Source: Bacteroidota bacterium (GTDB lineage: Bacteria; Bacteroidota; Bacteroidia; Bacteroidales; Prolixibacteraceae). From it: 64,000 bases of DNA. A model generated the notes under the pieces. It searched no databases and was not told the origin of the DNA. It was given only the letters and a program-made list of their open reading frames with translations. The stretch lies in assembly GCA_023412195.1 (NCBI GenBank), contig JAEYNZ010000126.1, positions 131,993-195,992 of the forward strand, written 5' to 3'. A program made the translations under genes and the position numbers. Below are positions 34,385 through 42,356 of this stretch, piece after piece (position 1 is the first letter of the stretch; every line of letters begins with the position of its first letter).

Positions 34385-34481
34385 CCATTCATCTGGATTC
34401 ACTTCTGTAATACCGGAAATTTAAAACGGAATGTCAGGCATGACTGCATTCCCACTATGGAAAATCTTACAGGAACTGTTT

Positions 34482-35192
34482 ATGATATCAGTAAATTATT
34501 CATTCGACAGCCTTGGTTTTATTTCCGGTGAAATTGAAGAACTTTTAGGATTTAAACCGGGACAGGCTCCTGAGCCTTTTCCCGGTTTAATCGCTCAGGG
34601 GTTAAAACTGGCTAACCATAATTGCATGGGGACGGGTGGCTATGTTATGTTTAATGAAGTATATACTGATCCCGTTTGTGTAACCATCCAAATTCATGAC
34701 AAGGTATTTTATCCTGGCAAGACTGTTGTCAGGGAACTAAAAGATGCATCCCAGGCAGCACTTTTTCTTTGCACTGCAGGACATGAAATTACAGATTTGA
34801 CAAAACAGCATGCTGCTGATGGAGACGATATGATGGCATATGTGCTGGATATCATTGGATCTGTAGCTGCCGATAAGGTAGCGCAAAAACTTCTGCAAAA
34901 ACTGGAGATGGAAATGGCTTTACTGGGATTAGGCATCACCGATTCATTTTCCCCCGGATACTGCAACTGGAGCGTAGCAGAGCAACAGACACTTTTCAGC
35001 CTGCTGCCACCGGGGTTTTGCGGCATAAAATTATCACCTTCATCCCTGATGGATCCGGTAAAATCAGTAAGCGGAATAGCCGGAATCGGAAGAGGATTAA
35101 TATCTAAGGGATACCAATGCAACTGGTGCACCGACAGGCACTGCATCTACGGAAAAATAAGACGCAGTAAAAAAGCCAAAAAAAGTCAGTGA
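34482..35192 (+). CDS. Stand-alone vitamin-B12-dependent methionine synthase activation-domain-like protein
   Basis: A 236-residue soluble protein resembling the C-terminal activation domain of MetH, but encoded alone. It shows the domain's core SPGYCNWSVAEQQTLFSLLP followed by SPSSLMDPVKSVSGIAG. It then adds a cysteine cluster CNWCTDRHC (Cys-x2-Cys-x4-Cys) at the C-terminus, suggesting a metal or Fe-S site absent from MetH. Free-standing relatives usually reactivate corrinoid methyltransferases or accompany corrinoid proteins. No corrinoid protein is encoded nearby. A longer start at 34431 adds 17 residues without family character; ATG 34482 is preferred but not certain. Confidence 0.72.
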   Translation: MISVNYSFDSLGFISGEIEELLGFKPGQAPEPFPGLIAQGLKLANHNCMGTGGYVMFNEVYTDPVCVTIQIHDKVFYPGKTVVRELKDASQAALFLCTAGHEITDLTKQHAADGDDMMAYVLDIIGSVAADKVAQKLLQKLEMEMALLGLGITDSFSPGYCNWSVAEQQTLFSLLPPGFCGIKLSPSSLMDPVKSVSGIAGIGRGLISKGYQCNWCTDRHCIYGKIRRSKKAKKSQ

Positions 35193-35325
35193 ACAGTTGC
35201 AAATATCAAAAGTAAAACATTTATTTGCTGTCAGGAATATCAATTAAAGGGTAAACCATTAATAGACTAACTACGTTAAGCTTAATGATATTTTGTGTAT
35301 TGGTTAAAGAAAAAAAATACAAATT

Positions 35326-35673
35326 ATGGCACCTGACAAACCAAAAGTGATTAAGGATTATAATAAACTTGAAAAGAACCTTCAGGAACAGATAAAACTG
35401 GTTTACTCTGACGGTTTTGCTGATCACTTAATTCATTTTTTTGATAAAAACGGCATTAAAGTCACAGCTCTTCCCTTTGAAACTGAAGACAGGTATTACA
35501 TGCTTAGAATGACTGAAAATGAGGCAATCCAGATCGTGGATGAAGATGAGGATTTTGATGATGATGGTTTCCTGAAAGATGAGGTAAAACAGGATTATGA
35601 AGATAAATATGCTGATCTGGATCATGTGGCAGATCAGATTTCTGATGACGAAGATGAAGATGACGAGGATTGA
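35326..35673 (+). CDS. Conserved acidic-tailed protein of unknown function
   Basis: A 115-residue soluble protein. The first 70 residues look folded (LEKNLQEQIKLVYSDGF, then ALPFETEDRYYMLRM). The last 45 residues are very acidic, ending in a run of Asp/Glu. I recall similar proteins in many Bacteroidota but no assigned function. The acidic tail might mediate interaction with a basic protein or RNA-binding partner; this is speculation. It converges with the yqeY end of the cell-division operon. Confidence 0.55.
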   Translation: MAPDKPKVIKDYNKLEKNLQEQIKLVYSDGFADHLIHFFDKNGIKVTALPFETEDRYYMLRMTENEAIQIVDEDEDFDDDGFLKDEVKQDYEDKYADLDHVADQISDDEDEDDED

Positions 35674-35674
35674 C

Positions 35675-35701
35675 AGGCATAGCCGGGGAACCAGCATGCC
35701 T
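35675..35701. terminator. Possible convergent terminator hairpin at end of the division operon
   Basis: AGGCAT (35675-35680) and ATGCCT (35696-35701) form a short stem between the two convergent genes ending at 35673 and 35711. The loop is long (15 nt) and no T run is obvious, so support is weak. Confidence 0.25.
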
Positions 35702-35710
35702 AACAACTTG

Positions 35711-36160
35711 TCAGCCTAAAAGCTCTCTTACTTTCACAGCAATGTCAGATCCTTCAGCTTTCCCTGTAAGTTCTTTTGAAGCAATCCCCATCACTTTTCC
35801 CATATCTTTCATTGATGAAGCCCCTGTTTTTGAAATGATATCTTTAACAGCAGCTTCAAGCTCATCAGGTGTAAGTTTTTTCGGAAGATAAGCTTCATAT
35901 ACCTTCACCTGTACCATTTCCTGCATATACAGGTCCTGGCGCCCCTGTTCCCTGTAAATGGTTGCAGAGTCGAGACCTTGTTTAGCCAGTTTACCGATTA
36001 TTTTTACCGATTCCTCATCCGTTAATTCAGAACCTGCGCCTTTTGAAGACCTTGCCTCAATCATCACCTTTTTAATGTTCCGCAATGCTTCCAGTTTCTC
36101 CTTATCACGGGCTTTCATAGCCACTTTAATATCCTCGTTAATTTGTTCAGACAATGACAT
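35711..36160 (-). CDS. yqeY: GatB/YqeY-domain protein
   Basis: A 149-residue protein of the YqeY family, which shares the C-terminal tRNA-recognition fold of the GatB amidotransferase subunit. The family pattern is clear: an N-terminal helical half (DIKVAMKARDKEKLEALRNI), GAGSELTDEESVKII and a C-terminal half with YLPKKLTPDELEAAV and MGKVMGIASKELTGKAEG. The precise function is unproven, possibly tRNA or ribosome-related. It is the last gene of the division operon, 18 bp after the second ftsZ. This linkage is frequent in Bacteroidota. Confidence 0.88.
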   Translation of the reverse strand: MSLSEQINEDIKVAMKARDKEKLEALRNIKKVMIEARSSKGAGSELTDEESVKIIGKLAKQGLDSATIYREQGRQDLYMQEMVQVKVYEAYLPKKLTPDELEAAVKDIISKTGASSMKDMGKVMGIASKELTGKAEGSDIAVKVRELLG

Positions 36161-36178
36161 ATCGGTTTATTTTAATGT

Positions 36179-37582
36179 TTAATCTACCTGTCCGTGAAGG
36201 TATGAATTTTTATCGGTAATTTTATTTTCGCTGGTTACGGAATAATTTGAAAACTTTTTCTTGTATTTAGGATCATTCATCCTCAGTTGGCGGCGTTTAT
36301 AAGCAGGGATATTTTCGAGTTCATCCAGGTCTTCGTCGGAGGCCGATGAGAAATCCAACCTCACATTGTCTGTTGGGTTGTTCCGCTCCTTCATAGTTTT
36401 TGGATAGAGAATTTCAAATTCCAGTTCTTTTTCCTCAGGTTCCTTTACTTCAGGTTGAGTCTCTCTATTGTTATAAACAGAACCAGGTGCAGGTTCTTCT
36501 TCTATAAGCACAGGTGCAGTTGTTACCTGAACAGGCTGAACCGGTGGTGCGACTGTCAGTACAACATGTTCTTTTTCAAGTTTATGTTCTCCTGTGATTG
36601 CAGATATTGAACTTTTTCCAAATCCTGTGGCAATTAACGTCACAGAAATTTCTTCTCCAAGTGCCTCATCTTTTCCATTACCCCAGATCAGGTCCGCTTC
36701 AAACCCTGCCTTATTCTGAAGGTAATCGGTAATGATTCCAACCTCATCCATTGTTACTTCATGTGTCCCTGAGGTAATGTTCAACAGGATATTTTTTGCT
36801 CCCCGGATATCACTGTTATTCAGAAGGGGAGAATTCAAAGCTCTTTCAACCGCTTCTGCAGCCCTATCCTTGCCGCTTGCCAACCCTGTTCCCATCAGGG
36901 CCAGCCCGCTTTTACGCATTACAGTTTCCACATCTGCAAAGTCAACATTAATATAACCCGGTACTGTTATAATTTCAGCAATTCCTTTGGCAGCTGTGGC
37001 CAAAACATTATCCGCTTTTGAGAATGCTTCAGAGATCCCAAAGTCGCCGTACATTTCACGGATTCGTTCATTATTTATAATCAGCAGGGCATCAACATGG
37101 TTTTCCAGCAAAGTAATACCGTCGATAGCCTGTTTGAGCCTTCGCTTTCCTTCATTGCGAAAAGGAATGGTTACAATCCCAACGGTAAGGAATCCACTGG
37201 CACTGCAGGCTTCAGCAATAACCGGGGCTCCGCCGGTGCCGGTACCGCCACCCATTCCTGCAGTGACGAACACCATTTTCGTTTTTCCTGAAAGTACCTT
37301 TTTCACATCATCAATATTTTCAAGAGCAGCCTGTTTCCCAACTTCAGGCCTGTTACCAGCACCCCGTCCCTCGGTAAGGGATGAACCCAGCTGCACCTTC
37401 AGGGGGACAGGGCTGTTTTTCAGGGCCTGGGCATCCGTATTACAGATTACAAAATCAACATCATGGATGCCCTGTTTGAACATATAATTCAGGGCATTTC
37501 CTCCTCCACCCCCAACGCCAATTACTTTAATAACATTTTCGTATTGATCGGGATATGTAATATCTACTGCTTTTTCTTCCAT
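36179..37582 (-). CDS. ftsZ: FtsZ, second copy (FtsZ-B), with canonical-type C-terminal peptide
   Basis: A 467-residue tubulin-like division GTPase. All GTPase elements are intact: GVGGGGGNA (21-30), CNTDAQAL, signature GGGTGTG (111-117) and T7 loop NVDFADV (212-218). The GTPase core ends near residue 321. A variable, partly acidic linker (about 325-420) leads to ENIPAYKRRQLR near 423-434, which fits the conserved C-terminal peptide that binds FtsA in Bacteroidota. About 30 further residues follow, which is unusual since that peptide is normally near the very end. It follows FtsZ-A by 24 bp. By its tail, this copy is the better candidate for canonical Z-ring FtsZ, although it is second in the operon. 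Confidence 0.95.
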   Translation of the reverse strand: MEEKAVDITYPDQYENVIKVIGVGGGGGNALNYMFKQGIHDVDFVICNTDAQALKNSPVPLKVQLGSSLTEGRGAGNRPEVGKQAALENIDDVKKVLSGKTKMVFVTAGMGGGTGTGGAPVIAEACSASGFLTVGIVTIPFRNEGKRRLKQAIDGITLLENHVDALLIINNERIREMYGDFGISEAFSKADNVLATAAKGIAEIITVPGYINVDFADVETVMRKSGLALMGTGLASGKDRAAEAVERALNSPLLNNSDIRGAKNILLNITSGTHEVTMDEVGIITDYLQNKAGFEADLIWGNGKDEALGEEISVTLIATGFGKSSISAITGEHKLEKEHVVLTVAPPVQPVQVTTAPVLIEEEPAPGSVYNNRETQPEVKEPEEKELEFEILYPKTMKERNNPTDNVRLDFSSASDEDLDELENIPAYKRRQLRMNDPKYKKKFSNYSVTSENKITDKNSYLHGQVD

Positions 37583-37606
37583 TGTGATGTATTTTCAAGT
37601 TTAACA

Positions 37607-38926
37607 TTAACCTTCCAACGGCTGATCATCATCATCGAATAAACGGCCCAGCCTGAAATTCTTATAAAACCAGTTATCAATTCCTTCCTGCGCTACAGGT
37701 TCCTTTACATTGTCTTTTTTCTTCTTCTCTTTTTTCTTACGGGAGAAGGTATTCCTGATTCCGTTGTCCTTTGTCTTTACAGAAAGATCAGTAACAAATA
37801 ACTTCCCCGGATCAGAATCCATCTCACTTTCTACAAGTTCACCCTCCTCTTCCGGTTCATATGAGAAAAGTTCCTCATGGATCTTTTCTTCCTTCTTAGC
37901 CTTTTCTTCAAGATTATATTTTTCCGGCTCCTGCCTGGGCTGCAACAATTGATTTGGATTAATTTTAAATCCGGTGGCAAGTATTGTTACACTAACATTA
38001 TCGCCCAGGCTTTCATCAACTCCATTTCCCCAGATGATGTCAGCTTCCTGCCCTGCCCTCTCCTGGAGGGTCTGAATAATGCTTCCGATTTCGCCAATGG
38101 TGATTTCCTCTTTACCTGAAATGATGTTAAGAAGGATGTTTTTGGTGCCACAAATATCATTGCTGTCGAGCAGGGGTGATTCGAGTGCTGCATTTACGGC
38201 TTTCAGGGCCCTGCCTTCCCCTGTAGCCAGTCCTGTACCCATTATAAAAACATGGCTGTCATGCATTACGGTATATACATCAGCGAAGTCAATATTTACA
38301 TTGCCATGCACAGTAATAATTTCGGCCACACCTTTAACTGCCGTTCCTACAATGTTGTCGGCTCTTTTGAACGCCTGACTGGCAGGAAGGTCACCAAATA
38401 TGCTATGTAGCCGCTGGTTACTTACTACAAGCATGCTGTCGACAGACTCCGATAATTTTTTTATTCCTTCCATGGCCTGGCCAAACCGTTTTTTACCTTC
38501 AGCCGGAGAAGGTACAGTAACAACAGCAATTGTCAGTATACCAAGATCACGAGCCAGACTCGCAATTACAGGTGCAGCGCCGGTTCCGGTTCCACCACCC
38601 ATGCCTGCGGTGATAAATAACATTTTTGTAGAGTCCTGCAAAACCCTTTTGATGTCGTCATAATTCTCACGGGCAGCTTCTTCTCCCATCCGGGGCAGGT
38701 TTCCGGCTCCACGGCCCTCAGTAAGGGTTACCCCTAGCCTGATTTTAGTAGGTACCGGGCTATTCTCCATGGCCTGCTGGTCGGTATTGCAAATTATAAA
38801 ATCTACACCGGCTATGCCTTCTTCATACATATGACTGACCGCGTTACAGCCACCTCCGCCGACGCCAATCACTTTAATGATGGAAGATGATGCTTTGGGA
38901 AATTGAAAGTTTACTAATTCAGTCAT
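37607..38926 (-). CDS. ftsZ: FtsZ, first copy (FtsZ-A), with divergent C-terminal tail
   Basis: A 439-residue FtsZ-family GTPase encoded directly after ftsA. GVGGGGCNA (21-29), CNTDQQAM, signature GGGTGTG (110-116) and T7 loop NIDFADV (211-217) are all present, so it should bind and hydrolyse GTP and polymerise. After residue 320 comes an acidic linker, a basic patch RKKKEKKKK (396-404) and a C-terminal segment (415-439) with NWFYKNFRLGRLF followed by four Asp. No FtsA-binding IPAFLRR-type peptide is present. The tail instead resembles the WF-rich amphipathic C-terminus of the neighbouring FtsA. Sequence outside the GTPase motifs differs widely from FtsZ-B, so this is an old paralogue, not a recent copy. 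Confidence 0.95.
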   Translation of the reverse strand: MTELVNFQFPKASSSIIKVIGVGGGGCNAVSHMYEEGIAGVDFIICNTDQQAMENSPVPTKIRLGVTLTEGRGAGNLPRMGEEAARENYDDIKRVLQDSTKMLFITAGMGGGTGTGAAPVIASLARDLGILTIAVVTVPSPAEGKKRFGQAMEGIKKLSESVDSMLVVSNQRLHSIFGDLPASQAFKRADNIVGTAVKGVAEIITVHGNVNIDFADVYTVMHDSHVFIMGTGLATGEGRALKAVNAALESPLLDSNDICGTKNILLNIISGKEEITIGEIGSIIQTLQERAGQEADIIWGNGVDESLGDNVSVTILATGFKINPNQLLQPRQEPEKYNLEEKAKKEEKIHEELFSYEPEEEGELVESEMDSDPGKLFVTDLSVKTKDNGIRNTFSRKKKEKKKKDNVKEPVAQEGIDNWFYKNFRLGRLFDDDDQPLEG

Positions 38927-38938
38927 ATAGTTAGGATA

Positions 38939-40219
38939 TTATTTAAATGCGACATCTTCATCATCGTCCATATAATCAAGCACACCCTGAACAACGCCCT
39001 TGAACCATGGACCGATTTTGTTCTCCTTCTTTTTCTTAACCTTTTTTCTTGATGAAACAATTTCAGGTTCTTCTTTCTGCAAGATCAGTTTTAGTAAACC
39101 AAAAGCAGTAAGGTAATCCTTACTTTCAAAATTTTTAGGCTGATTTGCAGGCTTGAAAACCGGGAACGCAATGCGGGCATCCAGACCGGTTCGGAATTTA
39201 ATGAGGGATACCAGGTTATTTAGTCCTGATGTTCCACCTGAGACTACGATTCCTGAGCCCAATTGATCAGCAATGCCTGATCTTTCTATCTGGAAATTAA
39301 CACTGTCAATGATTTCTTCCATACGAGCCTGGATGATAAATGCAAGGCTCTTAAAGGATATTTCCTTTGGTTCCCACCCACTGTGTCCGGGTATGGTTAC
39401 GACTTTTCTTTCGTCGGCAAAATCGCCGAGGGCCTGGCCATATTGTATTTTAAGCTGTTCCGCCCATTTCAGAAGAATCGAACATCCTTCCTTGATATCA
39501 TGTGTAACCACTTCACCTCCAAAGGGAATAACAGCCATATGAATTAAAGTTCCTTCATGGTAAACTGCCATTTTTGTCGTGCCGGCACCAATGTCAAGCA
39601 TAATTGCTCCCAATTCCTTTTCATCATCGGTTAAAACAGCCTCGCCTGTAACAAGCGGCGATAACATGATATCACCAGCCTCAACACCTGCTTTTTCAAG
39701 TACTCTCCTGAAGTTTTGCACATAACTTTCAGGAACCATAACAAGTTTGTAAGTACCTTCAATTTTCCTTCCTGTAATACCAGCCGGAGAAAGATCGCAA
39801 ATCTCCTCATCAACGATATACCCCTGGGGGACTACATGAAGAATGACATACCCCGGTTCTACCTGAAGTTCATGTACTTCTTTCAGTAATCCATCAACGT
39901 CCTGCTGGGTAACAACTCCTTCACCGGTTGTATACCGGCCTGTTTTATAGTCGATAATTTTCATTGGCTGACCGGCAAACGACACGCTTACCTTCAGAAT
40001 ATCATCTTCAAGCCTGGATTTAAGCTCATTCAACAGTTGGGTAACACATGCCGCTGCTTCATCGATATTGAAAACCACTCCCCTTTTTATCCCTTTGGCA
40101 GGAACTTTTGCTACAGCTAAAAGTTCAACCTTCCCTCCTTCATCCTGCCTGCCTGCCAAAGCTGTCAGTTTGGAGGTGCCAAAGTCGATTACTACTGAAA
40201 AATCTGTTTTTGATGCCAT
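38939..40219 (-). CDS. ftsA: Cell-division protein FtsA
   Basis: A 426-residue actin-like ATPase that tethers FtsZ to the membrane. Visible are the N-terminal phosphate loop VIDFGTSKLTALAG, the connecting loop GAIMLDIGAGTTKMAVY (near 208), IVVSGGTSGLNNLV (near 330) and the 1C-type subdomain in between. After a lysine-rich linker (about 395-405) the last 25 residues contain IGPWFKGVVQGVLDYM followed by acidic residues, the likely amphipathic membrane-targeting helix. It lies 2 bp after ftsQ and 12 bp before ftsZ-A. Length and order are normal for the division cluster. Confidence 0.95.
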   Translation of the reverse strand: MASKTDFSVVIDFGTSKLTALAGRQDEGGKVELLAVAKVPAKGIKRGVVFNIDEAAACVTQLLNELKSRLEDDILKVSVSFAGQPMKIIDYKTGRYTTGEGVVTQQDVDGLLKEVHELQVEPGYVILHVVPQGYIVDEEICDLSPAGITGRKIEGTYKLVMVPESYVQNFRRVLEKAGVEAGDIMLSPLVTGEAVLTDDEKELGAIMLDIGAGTTKMAVYHEGTLIHMAVIPFGGEVVTHDIKEGCSILLKWAEQLKIQYGQALGDFADERKVVTIPGHSGWEPKEISFKSLAFIIQARMEEIIDSVNFQIERSGIADQLGSGIVVSGGTSGLNNLVSLIKFRTGLDARIAFPVFKPANQPKNFESKDYLTAFGLLKLILQKEEPEIVSSRKKVKKKKENKIGPWFKGVVQGVLDYMDDDEDVAFK

Positions 40220-40221
40220 GA

Positions 40222-40971
40222 CTATCTTTTTTTCGCTATAACCTGGTTTTTGTATTTCAAACTTATCAACCTGTACTTATCCCAGTTATTTTGTGCCAGT
40301 ACCTGCTCATAAAAAGCTTTCATATTTCTTAACTTCTCCGGGAAATCTTTTAAAGATCCAAGTTCTATAATCTGATCACCTACAAGAGGCGTCAGTAATA
40401 TGTCACCATTTTTATCAATATGGATTTGTTTTATCTGGGCTTTCCAAAATGGGTTATCATTGATAAATGTAACAAAGGGAAGCAGTTCCTGCCGGGCGTA
40501 CTCTTCTGAAAAGTTGCCGGTTGCCACCAGCACATTGGCAGAGTAGCTGGTTGACACCGGTATCTTCTCTCCGTCCTTATCCAGGTAATAGTTTCCTCCC
40601 GATGACATCACTCTAAGCGCAGGCTCACGGTGCCTGATCCTGATAGCCAGTGTGCCATTGAAAGAAGTGCTGTCGCGCGTTAAAATCTTATAAACTTCAG
40701 CTTTTTGAATGGCTTTATGTTTTTCAACTTCCAGTTCTATCCACTCAGTATCGATCAGCCTTAAATCTTTCCCCAGCAGTTGTTTATCGGCAGCATGTAC
40801 AAGGCGGGCGATTTCATCCTTGCTTATCCTGATAGATTCGTCTTCCCTTAATTCAATATGTATGTTGCGGCAGGTTACGTGCCTGCTTTCCCTTGCAGTG
40901 AACGCAAGTGTAACCACAAGAAATGCAGCAAGAAGAAAATAACCCGCAAGTATTAATATTTTACGCAACAT
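40222..40971 (-). CDS. ftsQ: Cell-division protein FtsQ
   Basis: A 249-residue bitopic membrane protein of the divisome with a short cytoplasmic start, one transmembrane helix (about 4-24: ILILAGYFLLAAFLVVTLAF) and a periplasmic POTRA-like region. GLn-rich and Lys-rich segments such as AIQKAEVYKIL and LAIRIRHREPALRV match the beta region of FtsQ. Sequence conservation of FtsQ is low, so the assignment leans on topology and on its place between murC (1-bp overlap) and ftsA (2-bp gap). It links the early and late divisome components FtsL/FtsB-type proteins and FtsI/FtsW. Confidence 0.85.
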   Translation of the reverse strand: MLRKILILAGYFLLAAFLVVTLAFTARESRHVTCRNIHIELREDESIRISKDEIARLVHAADKQLLGKDLRLIDTEWIELEVEKHKAIQKAEVYKILTRDSTSFNGTLAIRIRHREPALRVMSSGGNYYLDKDGEKIPVSTSYSANVLVATGNFSEEYARQELLPFVTFINDNPFWKAQIKQIHIDKNGDILLTPLVGDQIIELGSLKDFPEKLRNMKAFYEQVLAQNNWDKYRLISLKYKNQVIAKKR

Positions 40972-42356
40972 CAGTTTTTATTTTTCAGAATTTCAATTAT
41001 TTCACTTGCAATACCGTCAATATCTCCAGCTCCCATTGTAATAACAATTTCTGTTTCGCGCTCATGTAATAATGCCGGAACCTGTTTTTTATCAACAAGA
41101 ACCTTGTTTTCCAGTTTCATCAATTGAAGGATCATATCAGTAGACACACCAAAAATGGGTTCCTCCCTTGCAGGGTAGAGTGGCACCAGGATCGCTTCAT
41201 CGAGCAGGTCAAGACTTGTGGCAAATTCCGGCGCAAAATCCCGGGTGCGGGAATAAAGATGCGGTTGAAAAATCCCGGTGATTTTCCTTCCCGGATATAA
41301 AGCTTTCACAGAAGTTATCACTGCTTCAAGTTCGGCAGGATGGTGGGCATAATCATCAATATATATATGTTCATTACCTTTGTACCGGACATCAAACCGC
41401 CTCACCACACCTGTATAATTTTCAAGCCCGTATTTTATTTCATCAGCCGATGCACCTGCCAAATAAGCAAGTGCCGAAGCCCCTACAGCATTTTCAACAT
41501 TAACAAGTCCGGGATAATTCATCCTGCAATTGGCAATAATTCCCCCTGGAGTATATAAATCGAACGTATAATATCCGCCTTCACTGCTCAACTGAAGATG
41601 TATGGGATAAAAATCGGCCTTTTCTTTCAGTGAATAAGAATACACTTCGGCTTTGGATTTAGAAGAATCAAGTTTTACTCCTTTTTTGATAACTAATTTC
41701 CCACCCGGCTTCACCTGTGAAATAAATTTTTCAAACGACTCCTCTACTTTTTCCTTATCGCCATATATATCAAGGTGATCAGCATCAACTGAAGTAACCA
41801 GTGCGATCAAAGGCTTAAGATGCAAAAACGACCGGTCAAATTCATCTGCTTCAGCAACAATCCATGGCGTACTTTCAGAAGGAAGCAACAGATTGCTGCC
41901 GAAATTTTTTGAAATACCACCAAGGAAAGCACCACATCCAACCTTAGAATGATGAAGAATATTTGCGGTCATAGTACTTACCGTTGTTTTACCGTGGGTA
42001 CCTGCAACAGCAATGCAATTGTTGTCATTACAGATCATGCCCAGAACTTTAGCCCGTTTCAGCAGTCCAATTGTCTTCTCTCTGAACCACGATAGTTCCT
42101 TATGTTCATAGGGCAAAGCAGGTGTAAAGACAGCCAGTGTTTCGGCAGGGTCCCATTTGGAGGGAATGTTCCTGATGTCATCCTCAAAGTGAACATCGAT
42201 ACCTTCAGCCTGCATAGCATCGGTTAATGAGGTCGGTGTCCGGTCGTAACCTGCAACATTTTTCCCGGAGAATTTAAAATAACGTGCAAGGGCGCTCATC
42301 CCGATGCCCCCTATTCCGAGGAAGTATACATTTTTAATATTTTGAAGATTGCTCAT
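40971..42356 (-). CDS. murC: UDP-N-acetylmuramate--L-alanine ligase
   Basis: A 461-residue cytoplasmic Mur ligase that adds L-alanine to UDP-MurNAc, using ATP. The N-terminal nucleotide-sugar fold shows YFLGIGGIGMSALAR, the ATP site is AVAGTHGKTTVSTM (near 117-130), HLDIYGD and YIDDYAHHPAELEA follow. The DYAHHP block is typical of MurC. The length matches the family. It overlaps the murG end by 4 bp and ftsQ by 1 bp, so translation is coupled. Confidence 0.96.
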   Translation of the reverse strand: MSNLQNIKNVYFLGIGGIGMSALARYFKFSGKNVAGYDRTPTSLTDAMQAEGIDVHFEDDIRNIPSKWDPAETLAVFTPALPYEHKELSWFREKTIGLLKRAKVLGMICNDNNCIAVAGTHGKTTVSTMTANILHHSKVGCGAFLGGISKNFGSNLLLPSESTPWIVAEADEFDRSFLHLKPLIALVTSVDADHLDIYGDKEKVEESFEKFISQVKPGGKLVIKKGVKLDSSKSKAEVYSYSLKEKADFYPIHLQLSSEGGYYTFDLYTPGGIIANCRMNYPGLVNVENAVGASALAYLAGASADEIKYGLENYTGVVRRFDVRYKGNEHIYIDDYAHHPAELEAVITSVKALYPGRKITGIFQPHLYSRTRDFAPEFATSLDLLDEAILVPLYPAREEPIFGVSTDMILQLMKLENKVLVDKKQVPALLHERETEIVITMGAGDIDGIASEIIEILKNKN

